Source: Ailurus styani (taxonomy: Eukaryota; Chordata; Mammalia; Carnivora; Ailuridae). From it: a DNA stretch of 64,000 nucleotides. The stretch lies in assembly GCA_002007465.1 (NCBI GenBank), contig LNAC01000003.1, positions 10,143,515 to 10,207,514 on the forward strand, read 5' to 3'. A program made the position numbers and the translations under genes. The notes below the pieces were generated by a model, which was given only the letters and a program-made list of their open reading frames with translations, was not told the origin of the DNA and ran no database searches. Positions 35,609 to 46,882 of this stretch are shown one piece after another (within the stretch, counting starts at the first letter, position 1; every line of letters begins with the position of its first letter).

Positions 35609-36824
35609 TTAAGGCTTGAAAAATCACACTTCCCAATTTGACTTTTTTGTGTTGGACTACTGACTCGAATTCTGCCTTTGGGTTTTAATATCCATGTGTC
35701 AAATTATGGAATGAAATCCTTTTCAAAGAGTTGTAGCATCAGCGGGATGCTCACCTCAGGTCTAAGGATTAGCCTGGGAGCGAGACATACTTTTTTTTTT
35801 CCACTGGTTTTATCTTGGTCCACAGTGGTATCTAGAATGATCGATTACATGACATTATTTCTATTTGATTTGGTCAGAAGTAATAACTTAGATAAAACAT
35901 CCAGATGGGTCTGTAAGTTAGAATATTTAAAATACTTGAGGGATTAGAGATTAAAGCCCCAAATTAGATTTCTAAATAGTTCATATGATCTCAGACAAGG
36001 CACTCTGCCATTTATCTGTGAAAGGAGTTAGAAAGAAAAGTCAGTTTTATAGAGTAAAAATAGGAAACACTGACAGAGTCTCTTGTCAAGTGTTCCATAA
36101 GGTAGAAAGTTTGCAAGCAGGGGAGACTACCTAATTGATCTTAAGGTGAATTTGGTAGTCACTGGCTAGCTGCAAAGGGACAAGCAAACAATTTGGGGAC
36201 ATTTCAAAAGAGGAAAAATTGGTCAGTATTCAATTTCCTGGAACAAGCGGGGATCGATCACCAGGGTGCTGTTTTGTGGTCAAACGGTCCTGATTGAGGG
36301 AGGGAGCTGTCTTGACAAAAAGATTCTCATGGAAATGTCATCAAGTAGTTTACTCTCCATTAGGAAATCTTTTAAGCCTGATCCAACTCTTGAGTGTCCC
36401 TGGTGTGTTGTTCATCATGTTGAATCTGCCAAATATCCCTTCTTTAATTTTCTTATGATTGAATATTGTTATCACTTTTATGAATGGATGCTTTTAAATT
36501 TTTCATTGATTAATGATCACAACTTTTTTCTCTTATCCATTTCTTTCCTCCATTATCACTGAAATAGTATTATCAAAGTGTAAGGATGGGAGGAAATTAA
36601 AATATGAATAATTCCTACATCCTTTCCTTTGGAATTTAGGCAACAGTAGGTTATACTGCTCATACTCCTATCTATTTTAATGCCCCCCCAAAGAAGTTAC
36701 AGAATCTACTTCTGAATAGAAATTCCCAGTTAGAAATTCTTTAGATCATATTATACAGAAAACCAGAGAAATCTTTCTCTTTCTCTTTGAAATTCCATAA
36801 CAAATCTTTGATCATTATTCTGTA
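35607..36824. other. Unique non-coding DNA
   Basis: No gene. Frames at 35678-35947 and 36266-36562 lack any domain and have no plausible exon boundaries that I can defend. Confidence 0.45.
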
Positions 36825-36840
36825 AGAATAATTAACAGTA

Positions 36841-36957
36841 GGGGTGCCTGGCTGTCTCAGTTGGGAGAGCATGAGATTCTTGATCTCAGGGTCATGAGTT
36901 CAAGCCCCATGTTGGGTGTAAAGATTACTAAAAACAAACAAACGAACAAACTTAAAA
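36841..36957 (+). mobile_element. Short Can-SINE that is nearly a whole tRNA-Lys
   Basis: Positions 36846-36918 align base for base with tRNA-Lys(CTT): acceptor GCCTGGC, D-arm TCTCAGTTGGGAGAGC, anticodon arm GAGATTCTTGATCTC with CTT in the loop, T-arm GAGTTCAAGCCCC and acceptor 3' strand GTTGGGTG. A spacer with GATTACTAAAAACAAAC and an AAC-rich tail follows, without the CT-rich domain of typical SINECs. Flanking AGAATAATTAACAGTA (36825-36840) and AGATAATAAACAATAA (36958-36973) look like a degenerate target-site duplication. Not a tRNA gene: the A box is degraded and it carries a SINE tail. Confidence 0.85.
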
Positions 36958-37156
36958 GATAATAAACAATAAATCAGATACTGGAATTTTTCACATGTAT
37001 GGTGCAATTACAAACCTTGTAAATCTGCAATTATTGTCTTTGAAAGGAAGGAGAGTGGGAGGGAAGAGGGGAGGAGGATGTGTAGAGGAAAAGTAAATTA
37101 AACATGACTTCTTTCTATCTATCCCAGGAAGATGGAAAGCAATCTGTTGCTCTTTT

Positions 37157-37210
37157 GCTTTCTTCCTTCCTTCCTTCCTCCCTCCCTCCCTCCCTCCCTT
37201 TCTTTCTTTT

Positions 37211-37251
<41 letters not shown>

Positions 37252-38464
37252 ACTACTCAATTTATTTTTTTCTTTCTCCAACTTTGTATTTAAATTCCAG
37301 TTAGTTAAGATAAAGTGTAATATTAGTTTCATATGTACAGTTTGGTGATTCAACACATAAGTACAACAGCAAGTTCTCATCACAACAAGTGCCTTCACTT
37401 ATATAACCCATACGCATCACTTATATAACCCATTCCCCACCCACCTCCTTTCCAGTAATCCTCAGTTTGTTCTCTACTGTTAAGAATCTGTTTCTTGGTT
37501 TGCCTCTCTCTCTTTTTTCCCCTGTGTTTATCTATTTTGGTTCTTAAGTTCCACATATGAGTGAAATCATGTGGTATTTGTCTTCCTCTGACTTATTTCG
37601 CTTAGCATAATTGTCTCTAGTTCCAACCACATCATTGCAAATGGCAAACTTTCATTCCTTTTTATGGCTGAGTAATATTCCACTATATATGTATATGTAT
37701 ATATATACCACATCTTCTTTATCTACTCATTAGCAGATGAAAGACCTAAATGTGAGACAGGAAACCATCAAAATCCTGGAGGAGAATACAGGCAGTAACC
37801 TCTTTGACATCAGCTGTAACAACTTCTTACTAGATATGTATCCTGAGGCAAGATAAACAAAAGGTAAAACAAGCCTTTGGGACTTCTTCAAAATAAAAAC
37901 TCTGCACAGTGAAGGAAACAGTCAACAAAACTAAGAGGCAACCTACTAAATGGAAGATACTTGCAAATCTGATAAGCATTGGTATTCAAAATATATAAAG
38001 AACTTATAAAACTCAACACTCAAAATACAAGTAACCCAATTAAGAAATGGGTAGAAGACACGAATAGACATTTTTCCAAAGAAGACATTCAGATGGCTAA
38101 CAGGTACATGAAAAGATTCTCAACATCACCCATCATCAGGGAAATACAAATCAAAACTACAATGAGATATCATCTCACACCTGTCAGAATGGCTAAAATG
38201 AACAACACAGGAAACAACAGGTGTAGATTAGGATACAAAGAGAGGGGAACCATCTTACACTGTTGGTGGGAATGCATTTGGTGCACCGCTCTGGAAAAAA
38301 CGGAGGTTCCTAAAAAGTTAAAATTAGATCTGTCCTATGACCCAATAAATGCACTACTAGATATTTACCCAAAGAACACAAAAATACTGATTCAAAGGGA
38401 TACATGCACCCTGATGTTTATAGCAGCATTATCTGCAGTAGCCAAATTATGGAAGGAGCCCAAA
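37157..38464 (-). mobile_element. LINE-1 with 5' inversion (twin priming)
   Basis: A minus-strand L1 insertion whose 5' part is inverted. 37157-37250 is the tail, expanded to CTTC/CCTC/CTTT repeats. 37255-37735 is the L1 3'UTR and ORF2 end on the minus strand. 37736-38464 is the preceding ORF2 segment on the plus strand. The outer end of the inverted part (near AAATTATGGAAGGAGCCC) is the sequence that normally lies just before the inner start of the 3' part (ATAAAGAAGATGTGG), as twin priming predicts. TGTTGCTCTT (37145-37154) recurs as TGTTGCTATT (38465-38474), a target-site duplication of about 10 bp. Confidence 0.85.
37736..38464 (+). pseudogene. Inverted LINE-1 ORF2 C-terminal fragment
   Basis: Plus-strand translation gives the ORF2 C-terminal region: MKDLNVRQETIKILEENTGS, then in the 176-codon frame 37979-38509 [66 protein letters not shown] and [20 protein letters not shown]. 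The last ~15 codons of that frame are host flank. The ILHCWWEC cysteine-rich motif is preserved but the first part is frameshifted (stops near 37855). Confidence 0.88.
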
Positions 38465-38480
38465 TGTTGCTATTCCTTCG

Positions 38481-39539
38481 AACAAAACATTGGTATAATT
38501 CTCTTCTGAATGGATTATCATTTAGAAGCTTCATCCATAATCAGAGTAGAATCTAATTAGCAAACAAATTTCATATGCATTGTATATCTATCTATATATA
38601 ATACTACCACATGGTAACTTTTTTTAACCTAAAAATATATTCCTCAACTTTTAAGAAATAAATTAGTAATTTTAGAAAGACTACCAGAAGAAAACCTTCT
38701 ATCAGTAAATAAGAGATTTCCTTTTTAATTCCCTTCATCTTCCATACCCATCTTCACTAAATTGGGAGACATAAGAATTTCATGGAAATTCATAAAAATT
38801 TCATTTATGTGAGCCAGGAGATTACATGGCTTCACATTGGAAACCAAACAATTCTGCTGATAAAAGAAAAATTCTCAAAATTCAGCGTTTTTGCTTTCTT
38901 CCTTTTTTTTGCCTTGTACTTTCAGTATTGTCTCCATCCAAGCAGGAACCCTCCAAATCAGAGCCAAGCATATTATTGCCTTTAATTAACACTATTGAGT
39001 TGTTAGCATATCCAAAAAGCACTTTATACATGCTTCAGCCACACCTGAAATGTAGCCATCAACACCACATAATAATCACTTTTGTACTTAATCAAATTAG
39101 AAGCAATTTAACACTTACTAGGGGTACTAGAAAAGACATCTGGATTGAGGGTTTCAGTTTCTGAAGTATGCTACTTAGATACTGGAAGTAAAAAAAAACC
39201 CCACAAAAACTAAAAGTTGTTTAGAGAACCTTAAGCCTTGTCATAATCCATTTACTTTTTTTCTCAAAAGAAAGGATGACTGTCATTTATTATTATCTAA
39301 AGATTCATTGAATCATAGTTGATCAGATATGATAAACAAGACCTCTTTATTAAGGTCCTTCCAAATCCAACAAAGAAAAGGTCTTTCGTCTAATAATGTC
39401 CAATCCCTCCACATTTATTTTAGTTTCCTTTTTTCCCAGCTTTCCATAGATTTCATCTGTGTATCCTCTCTTGCCTACACTTTGAACTTTCCCTCTTGAA
39501 AAGCTAATATATTATAGAATATTAAGAGCCAAAACGAAA
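38481..39539. other. Unique non-coding DNA
   Basis: No gene. The overlapping plus frames at 38782-38985 and 38826-39164 show no recognisable protein. Confidence 0.4.
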
Positions 39540-39762
39540 GTGAGACTCTAAATCCTGATTCTTACACTCACCAGTTTGGGACCTTAGACAAGTTCATCTT
39601 TCTGTGCCCCAGTTTCCTTGTCTTACATGTAAAACAGTAGTAACTATTTCATAGGATTGTCATGAGTATTCAATAAGTCCATACGGGTGAACATATGGAA
39701 GAATTCCCAGCACACAGGAAACATTGAACACTAGTTGTTGTTGTCACGATTTATTATTACTG
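39540..39762 (+). repeat. MIR element, plus strand
   Basis: MIR features in order: AAATCCTGATTCTTACACTC, GGGACCTTAGACAAGTTCAT, CCCCAGTTTCCTTGTCTTAC, ATAGGATTGTCATGAG and CCCAGCACACAGGAAACATT. Confidence 0.8.
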
Positions 39763-39829
39763 AATCCTTCCCATTAGCATTCAAATCTATTCTGTATTAT
39801 ATATCATCAAAGTAAGCTACAGCTTTTTA

Positions 39830-40985
39830 TTACTTGCCTGTGTGTCTGTTCTTCTTCCAACCAAGCCCCCATCAAAGTGGTCTCCGTAGTCTGGCTTCAC
39901 CTCCCACCTCCCATTTTCTATTCCATCTTCTCCCGCTACGCCCATTGCCATCCTGCTTGAATTGCTCTCGTTAAAGTCACGTGTAACCCCTTTGTTGTAA
40001 TGGTCAATGTGGACTGTTTAATCATCATCTTTTGTGACCTCTTAGCTGTTTTTATGCAGTTTATGTTCCATCTTTCTTGGCCTCCGGAGTGCCTCATTCT
40101 TGCCTCTCCTCTGCCTTCTTTTCTGTCCCTGTCCTTCCTTTTAACATCATCCACTTACCTTAGCAATCTTATGGTTCCCATCACTTCTGATATCAGCCAT
40201 CTACGATTCCCCGTTTCCTCTTCTTCAGAGCTTCACACCACCATATTCAACAGCCTATCCAGCATCTGCAACTAGACGTTAAAGAAACTTTTCACACATA
40301 ATATTTAAGCCCAAGCTACTGATCTTTCCCCCAAACCTACAATTTCCCTAACCTGTGTTTCAATAAATTACACCTATATACACAGAGTGGCTGGAATAAA
40401 TCTCATATTCCTGTGACACCTCCCCCCACCTCCAACACTCATATAATATCCATCATTGTAGCCTGGCCTTTTCCCTACAAAACATCTCTTGAAACCCATC
40501 CAAGTCTCCCTATCATCATTCTTCCCACCTTGCTCTAATCCTGTTATTTTATCCTAGACATGTAATTCCTCTCCCCGATTCTGCTACCGACTCTCTTTGA
40601 TCCGTCCTCCACAACTGCCAGAGGAATCTTTTAAAAATAGAAGTGGGATCAGATTACTTTCCTGGGCAAACTTCTTCCATTGCCTTCTTACTGCAACCAT
40701 AATAGATGAAAGATAGCATCTTTACCATGGAACATTTTTGTCCCCAGTCAAAATGTTTTTTCTATATTCTACTATAAAATTACATTTACACTATCTAAGC
40801 CCATCCTGCTTTTCTGGGTCATACGACATTTTTCAAGTTTGAAACTATATGTATGCTTTTATTTTTAAATTATTTTCTTCCTAAACTGTATTTACCATGA
40901 AGTCAGAAAATATTTTTATTTTTTACTATGCCTGTAGTGTTAAGTTCAGTACATTTCTTGAGTAAATTATTGAAAGGAGCTTCCA
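39830..40985 (+). repeat. Long LINE-2 remnant, plus strand
   Basis: About 1.15 kb that follows the L2 RT-to-3' end order: AACCCCTTTGTTGTAATGGT (the TND...NG codons of the RT), CTTCACCTCCCACCTCC, CTATCCAGCATCTGCAACTA, ATCTTTCCCCCAAACCTACA, CTTCCATTGCCTTCTTACTG and a final TACCATGAAGTCAGAAAA to TTGAGTAAATTATTGAA tail. Many stops. The short frames at 40000-40275 (plus) and 39936-40154 (minus) fall inside it. Confidence 0.65.
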
Positions 40986-42043
40986 CAATTATTTCTACAG
41001 AAAATCCTAATAAGAATGCCATACTGCAAATATTACCTGAGAAAGAATGGAATTTTATTTGAATTATTTGGAAGTTCTTTACTGAAACTTTTGGTTCATG
41101 TGTTTGAAGGGAAATTTTCTGTCTACTTTGTCTACCTGTTAAGACCAGATGGAGGTCAGCTGGAGCCATATGTTTGAACTTTGGAAGCTGATAAAATAGG
41201 GCATAGATTTTTATTGCTCCTTCCAAGAAAAGGTATGATATTGGTTAAGTTACAAAAAAAATTGAGTCTCTCTTTTTTTGTAGTACAGAAAATAAACATA
41301 ATGCCACCTATCCTAATTGGCTAGTATGAACATGAAATTATATGTAAAAGATGAAATCACATTTAGAAGATGAAGTCACATGTCAATAGGCACTCAAAAA
41401 CAAACCATATTTCCTTTTTTATTCAGGGCCAGCTCTCCAGCATTAGATGACTTGCTTTAGCCCTCATCTTTGGGCTCTCTGCCTATGGCCATCAACACAG
41501 ACCCCCAACACAAGAAGAGTAACTGACCAGACTGGCTTGTATCTGCTTAGTTCTTTCCCTGCTTTGCTCCTGTGTTGGGACATTATTGGAGACCTCTCCT
41601 TAGGGCTAGTGTTATATCATTTTTATCATCTGCTTTTCAATTTCAGTCTTCTCATCCAAATCATCGCTCAGATTGTTATATTGTTAACTTTATAGATAGC
41701 TGTTTACATTAGCCTGATTGTTGTTCCTTTATGCGTATATGTATGTATTTATTTTGGTCTTATTTTATTTGCATTTCTCCATTTCTTTCATTTTTTCTTA
41801 CTTGTTCTTGTAGCTTACTATCTGATCATACCATTTAATTGATCTGCTAATCTTCATTAGCTTAAGTAATATATTTTACTCTGCAAATATAAGTGATAAG
41901 GACATGACATGCAGGAGCTCAGCAATAAAGAAGCATTTGGGAGAACAATTTAATTACCTTTTAGCTCCTGTTGGCCTAATGGCCACCCTTTTAGAGTACA
42001 CTCATCTTAAAAATGGAAGTTCTTTATTTGACAATACCACGAT
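40986..42043. other. Unique non-coding DNA
   Basis: No gene. Frames at 40903-41226 (minus) and 41447-41695 (plus) have no recognised domain. Confidence 0.4.
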
Positions 42044-42055
42044 ATAATTTTTAAA

Positions 42056-42275
42056 GATTCTTTTACATAGATATACACATATATGTATGTATGTATTTAC
42101 TTATTTAAAAAAAGAAAAAGGAAAAAGGAAACCAGGAGGTGGGTGGAGAGGCAGAGGGAAAGAATTTCCAGCAGACTCCATGCTGATGCAAGGCTTGACC
42201 CCATGACCCTGAGATCATGACCCAAGCTAAAATCAAGAGTTGAATGCTCAACGAACTGAGCCATCCAGGTGCCCC
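42056..42275 (-). mobile_element. Older Can-SINE subtype, minus strand
   Basis: SINEC on the minus strand that retains the longer ancestral head (TTGAGCATTCAACTCTTGAT, then TTTAGCTTGGGTCATGATCT), unlike the shorter head of the young copies in this window. The tail end contains a TATG-rich run at 42082-42094. It is diverged. Confidence 0.85.
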
Positions 42276-42276
42276 A

Positions 42277-42930
42277 TAATCTTATATTTTAAACTTAGGC
42301 CTACATTTGAAAAAATGTAACCTTCTTTAACCACAAGTACCTTTGCTCATTGAGGCTATATGGTGTTCTGTACCTCCTAGCTCCCATTAAGATCCATTAG
42401 GGTAGATAGCATTAAACCTGTACTAAACACCTGCAGTGCTGCCGGTTGATGAAAGTATAACAAAAATAAGAAGTGACACTTAGCCACAGCCATGTCCCCA
42501 GATCTTTAAAAGTTCTAAAAGGTAAAACATGGGAGTCTTGGGCTAGATTTAATATTTCTGCAAGTTGAATAGATAAAGCATGAGTCTTTTCTCAAGTCCA
42601 GAATAGTATCAGCCACAGAACAGTAAATGTGATTATCTATGCAAAAAAAGTAGTCATTTGGTTAGTAAGTAGAGTTGGTTACACAAAGATTTGAGAACAC
42701 ATAGTTCATATGAAGAATAACAATGTACTGGAAGTAGCAGTGTTTAGGGTCACTGCCCTTGAGGTACTCACAAGTTCTAGTAATTGAGAACATAGTATAA
42801 ATTCATGAAAGATCAAGAAAACCGTGTGTAAGGAAATATAGATTTCATTAGTATTTTGCATAGCATAGACATGTATTTAAGCAAAAAGAAAATGTGATAG
42901 GCTGGGCTTAGCTAAGAGGACCTCATTTGG
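42277..42930. other. Unique non-coding DNA
   Basis: No supported feature. Confidence 0.4.
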
Positions 42931-42940
42931 GATACATTTG

Positions 42941-42942
42941 TT

Positions 42943-42974
<32 letters not shown>

Positions 42975-42980
42975 TTTTTT
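42941..42980 (-). repeat. T-rich (TTTTA)n tract between direct repeats
   Basis: A 40-bp T/A run. TACATTTG directly precedes it (42933-42940) and follows it (42981-42988), and the following T run lengthens the match. This is what an insertion of a bare A-tail on the minus strand would leave. Confidence 0.7.
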
Positions 42981-42998
42981 TACATTTGTTTTTTTAAA

Positions 42999-43464
42999 TG
43001 TTAGAATTGGTTTGGTAGAAATTAAAAAGGGAAAATGAATATGCATTTTGAATGTGCAAAATGGATACCCAAATGGTAAAAGGGGAAGAAGGTTCTGGGA
43101 GTATAAGAATTACAAACTGGAGAATTAGCTGTGGGGAGTAATGGAGAGGAAACAGTATTAATTGGGCAGGATAAAATCAGCTAACCCATTGTTTTCAATG
43201 TTAGATGAAGAGGTTTATCCTTAGTTCATACCAATTCAGTCATTATATACTTCAGCCAATCAGCTGGAAGAAGATGAAGAAAAGATCAGTTAAGAAAATA
43301 TATTAAATTTACAAAGTTTTATGATATCTGCTCTGATTTTTAAGATGTATCCTGAAATATTTCTCTAATATTAGTTCTTGTTAAAAAATATTTTTGTGAT
43401 GAAAGAATATGCTGGGTATGGCCTGAAATAGCCTGATAGGACAGAAATGAGTCATTGTGAAAAG
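42999..43464. other. Unique non-coding DNA
   Basis: No supported feature. Confidence 0.4.
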
Positions 43465-43580
43465 ACATACAACTTGGTGATTGACAGGACATGGGAGAGG
43501 TCAGAGGTGACCCCCAGTTTTTGGCCAAAGTGACCAGGAAAATGGTGGTGCCATTGACCCTTCCTGAGGACACAATTAGC
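43465..43580 (-). repeat. LINE-2 fragment, minus strand
   Basis: AACTTGGTGATTGACAGGAC, GTGACCCCCAGTTTTTGGCC and AATGGTGGTGCCATTGACCC match the reverse complement of the L2 ORF2 3' part in the correct order. Confidence 0.65.
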
Positions 43581-44843
43581 TTGGCTTTTATCCTTAACAT
43601 TTAATTAAATTAGGGTCCTTTAAAGAGAGAAATCATTGGTACCATAAATCTCAAATTGCTCATCTCCTTTAAAAATAATGCTTCTCTAGTTACTCTATAA
43701 CACTGAACCTTCAAATCAGTATCAGATTTTATGGTTTATTTATAGTAATGACATTTAAATGCCAGCTTTTTGGCCTGTTAGTAATATTTATGAAACGATG
43801 TATATTCAGGAAGAAAGAACTAAAGAACTCTACTGCTAGGTTGCACAGGCAAATCCAATTTTTTGAAAAAACTCTTTGTGAAACAGAAAACTGTCATGCA
43901 ATGCATTTTTTTAATTGAAACAGACAGCCATAATTATATACACAGTTTATGACATTACTTGTAAGTTTTTCAAAATCCTTTCCCCTCAAACAATAAAAAC
44001 AAAAAGCAAAGAAAAAATATAAAGTAAATGTAAAAGAAAACAAAAACAAAAAACTCCAAACACTAATATCTGGCTAGAACAATATACTGAGATTCATTTG
44101 ATTCGCTTTAATATATATAAATAAATTCAAGATAATGCTTTCCAATTTATGATGTGAAATGTTTGAGGCTTTCTACTTGAAATCACAGTAGTGATGAAGG
44201 TAGTTATGTTGGAATTCTATTTGAGAGCAGTACTGGTAGTATCTGGATGAAATGAGTTAAAGCATGTTCAGAATCTCAGTAATCCCCTTCAGATAACACA
44301 AACATTGGCTAGCAACTTTCCCTCACACTTGAACCTGTTTTAAGATTTGGTAGCCTGTGGATTGCCATTTTATGACATCTCTATTTTTATCGATGTCTTC
44401 ACTACAGAGGAAGAACAAGAACTTCCTAAAATGTCAAGAAGAGTCACAACAATCTATTATAAAAATTTTAGCTTAAGATATATTTTTAAGAAATAAATAA
44501 ATAACACTTGCCTTGTTTGTTCAAGCATAGAACTTAGCTGCAGGCCAAAAAAAAAAAAAGAGCAAGTTTTGTTTTCTAGAATGGCAGGAGGCAACAAATG
44601 AGTACCTTGTACACCCCTCCGTTAATGTAAATACCACATGAATTTGAAAGCTCTCTGAGGATAGAGGCCATAATACTTTAACTGTGTATTTCCAGTTTAT
44701 CTTAGTGTCTGGCTCGTGATAGATGCTTATTAAATATTTGGTCAAGCAAATGAATTAGCAAATAAAGTTGATAGTTCTGTGCTGCAGTAGAATAGGGATC
44801 ATCTCTTCCCCAGAGTGTTATGTAGCTCGAATATGTGACATAA

Positions 44844-44845
<2 letters not shown>
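43581..44845. other. Unique non-coding DNA
   Basis: No gene. An A-rich low-complexity tract runs 43987-44056 and a poly-A run is at 44547-44559. Confidence 0.4.

Positions 44846-44894
<49 letters not shown>
44846..44894. repeat. (AC)24 microsatellite
   Basis: Uninterrupted AC dinucleotide repeat. The poly-VC and poly-TH frames across it are artefacts. Confidence 0.98.
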
Positions 44895-44896
<2 letters not shown>

Positions 44897-44999
44897 TACT
44901 TTCTGGAACATTCTACACTGCTGTCCTTAGAAAGTCAAATTACCAGAGTGGCCCCTTCTCAGGCTTTAAACCTAAAACTTTTCACAGCATTTCAACATT

Positions 45000-45653
45000 T
45001 AACAGTCTGCTTTCTGGACTTCCTTCTTGTGAAGTTTCCACAATTCAATTCTTCTGACCCCCTTCCTCTTCCTCAACAATTTCTCTGACTTTTACTCTAT
45101 GGCTCCTAATTCTTAGACATTCATTTCTTCAGTGTTGCCCACTCAACTTATGTTTCCCCATTCTAAGCTCTAAGCTCTGCTGAGTATTTGTATTTATTCC
45201 CATGGTTTCTATCCCTGCTCTCTGCTAACTGGATGCTCCTAGCCTCAGATTTCCTCTAATCCATTGGCCTTTATATCTAATTGCACACTGGATCCAAGTT
45301 TTATTCCATATCTTATTTCCTATATTCTTTATCATGCTTGTTCATCACCATCTAATAATGGGCCCAGATAAAATCCTAGAGGTGATTTTTAAATCACTTC
45401 CTGTTGTTTCTTCGTTTACTTAAAAAACCACCTGAACACATTTCTTCATCTCAGATAGCTGTTGAATTCCCCCTGAATCTGTGATATTCAAACCTGTTCC
45501 TTGCTTCTATTTAAACAGCCTTTTCATGTGACTAGTGACTCAAGCCTTTGCCTCTCTCACTTTTCTCCCATTCGAATCCTTATTGCCCATGGCTTTCGGA
45601 AAGCACATTATATCACTCCCCTTCTTAAAATCTTCTAATGATGCATTACACTA
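45000..45653 (+). repeat. Probable LINE-2 remnant, plus strand
   Basis: The right half matches the L2 RT 3' part: CGGAAAGCACATTATATCAC, TCCCCTTCTTAAAATCTTCT, AATGATGCATTA (L2 usually AATGGCTTCCCATT). A block at 45362-45410 with TCCTAGAGGTGATTTTTAAA resembles the 'GGGAGTCATCCTTGATTCCTC' region. The left half is less certain. Confidence 0.5.
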
Positions 45654-45699
45654 CTATGGGTTGAATACTGGCCCCACTCTCAGAATTCATGAAGTACTA

Positions 45700-45881
45700 G
45701 GGGCACCTAGGTGGCACAAACAGCTGACTCTTCATTTTGGCTCAGGTCATGATCTCAGGGTTGTGAGACAGAGCCTGCGTGGGTCTCTGCACTCAGCACA
45801 GAGTCTGCTTCAGCTTCTCTCTCCCCCGCCTGCTCGTGCACGCTCTCTCACTCTCTCATAAATAAATAAATAAATCTGAAA
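45700..45881 (+). mobile_element. Can-SINE (older of a pair)
   Basis: SINEC with head GGGGCACCTAGGTGGCACAA and tail ATAAATAAATAAATAAATCTG. It has the longer CAGCTGACTCTTCATTTTGG segment of older subfamilies. Its left flank AGAATTCATGAAGTACT (45682-45698) has its partner not at its own right end but after the next SINE, at 46080-46096. Confidence 0.93.
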
Positions 45882-46079
45882 GGGCGCCTGGGTGGCTCAG
45901 TGGGTGAAAGCCTCTGCCTTCAGCTCAGGTCATGATCTCAGGGTCCTGGAATCGAGGCCCGCATCGGGCTCTCTGCTCAGCAGGGGGCCTGCTTCCTCCT
46001 CTCTCTCTGCCTGCCTCTCAGCCTACTTGTGATCTCTCTCTCTGTCAAATAAATAAATAAAATCTTAAAAAAAAAAAAA
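45882..46079 (+). mobile_element. Young Can-SINE inserted in the tail of its neighbour
   Basis: Low-divergence SINEC: head GGGCGCCTGGGTGGCTCAGT, GCCTCTGCCTTCAGCTCAGG, CTGCCTCTCAGCCTACTTGT and a long A-tail. It sits at the A-rich 3' end of the SINE at 45700, so it inserted later. Confidence 0.95.
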
Positions 46080-46439
46080 AGAATTCGTGAAGTTCTGATG
46101 CCCAGTGCCTTGGAGAGGAACTATCTGGAGATAGGAGAGAAATAATAAAGTGAGGTCATGAGGGTGGTCTCTAATCCAACCTGACTGGTGTATTTAGAAG
46201 AAGGGAACTTCAGATGTAGAGACAAGCATTGAGGAAAGATGATGTGAAAAGAAGGGAGGAAGATGGCTATCTATAAAAACAAGGCAAAAGGCCTGGGACA
46301 GATTCTTCCCTCCTAGCCCTTGAAAGGAATCAACTCTGCTGCCATTTTGATTTGGATTTCTAGCTGCCACAATAAATGTGTGTTATTTAAGCCACCAGTC
46401 TGTGGTACTCTGTTATGGCAGTCTTAGGAAGCAAGACAA

Positions 46440-46651
46440 CTTCCATTTTCACCACTGGCATACACACCCATATACATATCATTAACCACCCTGCCTTGCT
46501 AATAATAGGCTGTCTGTGTAGGAATTTCACTTTTCTCTTCTACCATTCAAATGGCACCTCAAGGGAAATTTCCAAGCTGTCCTGTTGTAGAATTTTAATC
46601 CTCAGTATTCTCAAAGCCTAGTGCTTAAACCACTGGTAAACATATTTCACG
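46440..46651. other. Unique non-coding DNA
   Basis: No supported feature. Confidence 0.4.
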
Positions 46652-46697
46652 TTGTATCACAGAAATAAAAATACTTCATCATAAGACCTTTCTTCTC

Positions 46698-46882
46698 GGG
46701 CGCCTGGGTGGCTCAGTGGGTTAAAGCCTCTGCTTTCGGCTCAGGTCATGATCTCAGTGTCCTGGGATCGAGGCCCGCATCGGGCTCTCTGCTCAGCAGG
46801 GAGCCTGCTTCCTCCTCTCCCTGTCTCTCTGCCTGCCTCTCTGCCTACTTGTAATCTCTCTCTCTGTGTCAAATAAATAAAT
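46698..46882 (+). mobile_element. Young Can-SINE ending at an N
   Basis: Young SINEC (GGGCGCCTGGGTGGCTCAGT, CCTCTGCTTTCGGCTCAGGT) that stops at AAATAAATAAAT just before the N at 46883, lacking the AAAATCTT and poly-A end. The 46 bp before it (46652-46697) are repeated after the N (46885-46930), far longer than a normal target-site duplication. Confidence 0.93.

Larger units (their letters stand above)
45654..46437 (-). repeat. MLT1-like LTR interrupted by two SINEs, minus strand
   Basis: Reading forward this is the reverse complement of a MaLR LTR: TATGGGTTGAATACTGGCCC, CAGAATTCATGAAG, then after the SINEs GAGGTCATGAGGGTGGTCTC, TAATCCAACCTGACTGGTGT, GAAGATGGCTATCT, GCTGCCACAATAAATGTG and GCCACCAGTCTGTGGTACTC, ending TGTTATGGCAG. 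No internal retroviral region is attached. Confidence 0.7.

Noticed and set aside
36846..36918. Functional tRNA-Lys gene
   Set aside because: The sequence has SINE head and tail, a probable target-site duplication and a damaged A box.
37979..38509. 176-codon open frame as a host gene
   Set aside because: It is the inverted LINE-1 ORF2 C-terminal fragment running into flanking DNA.
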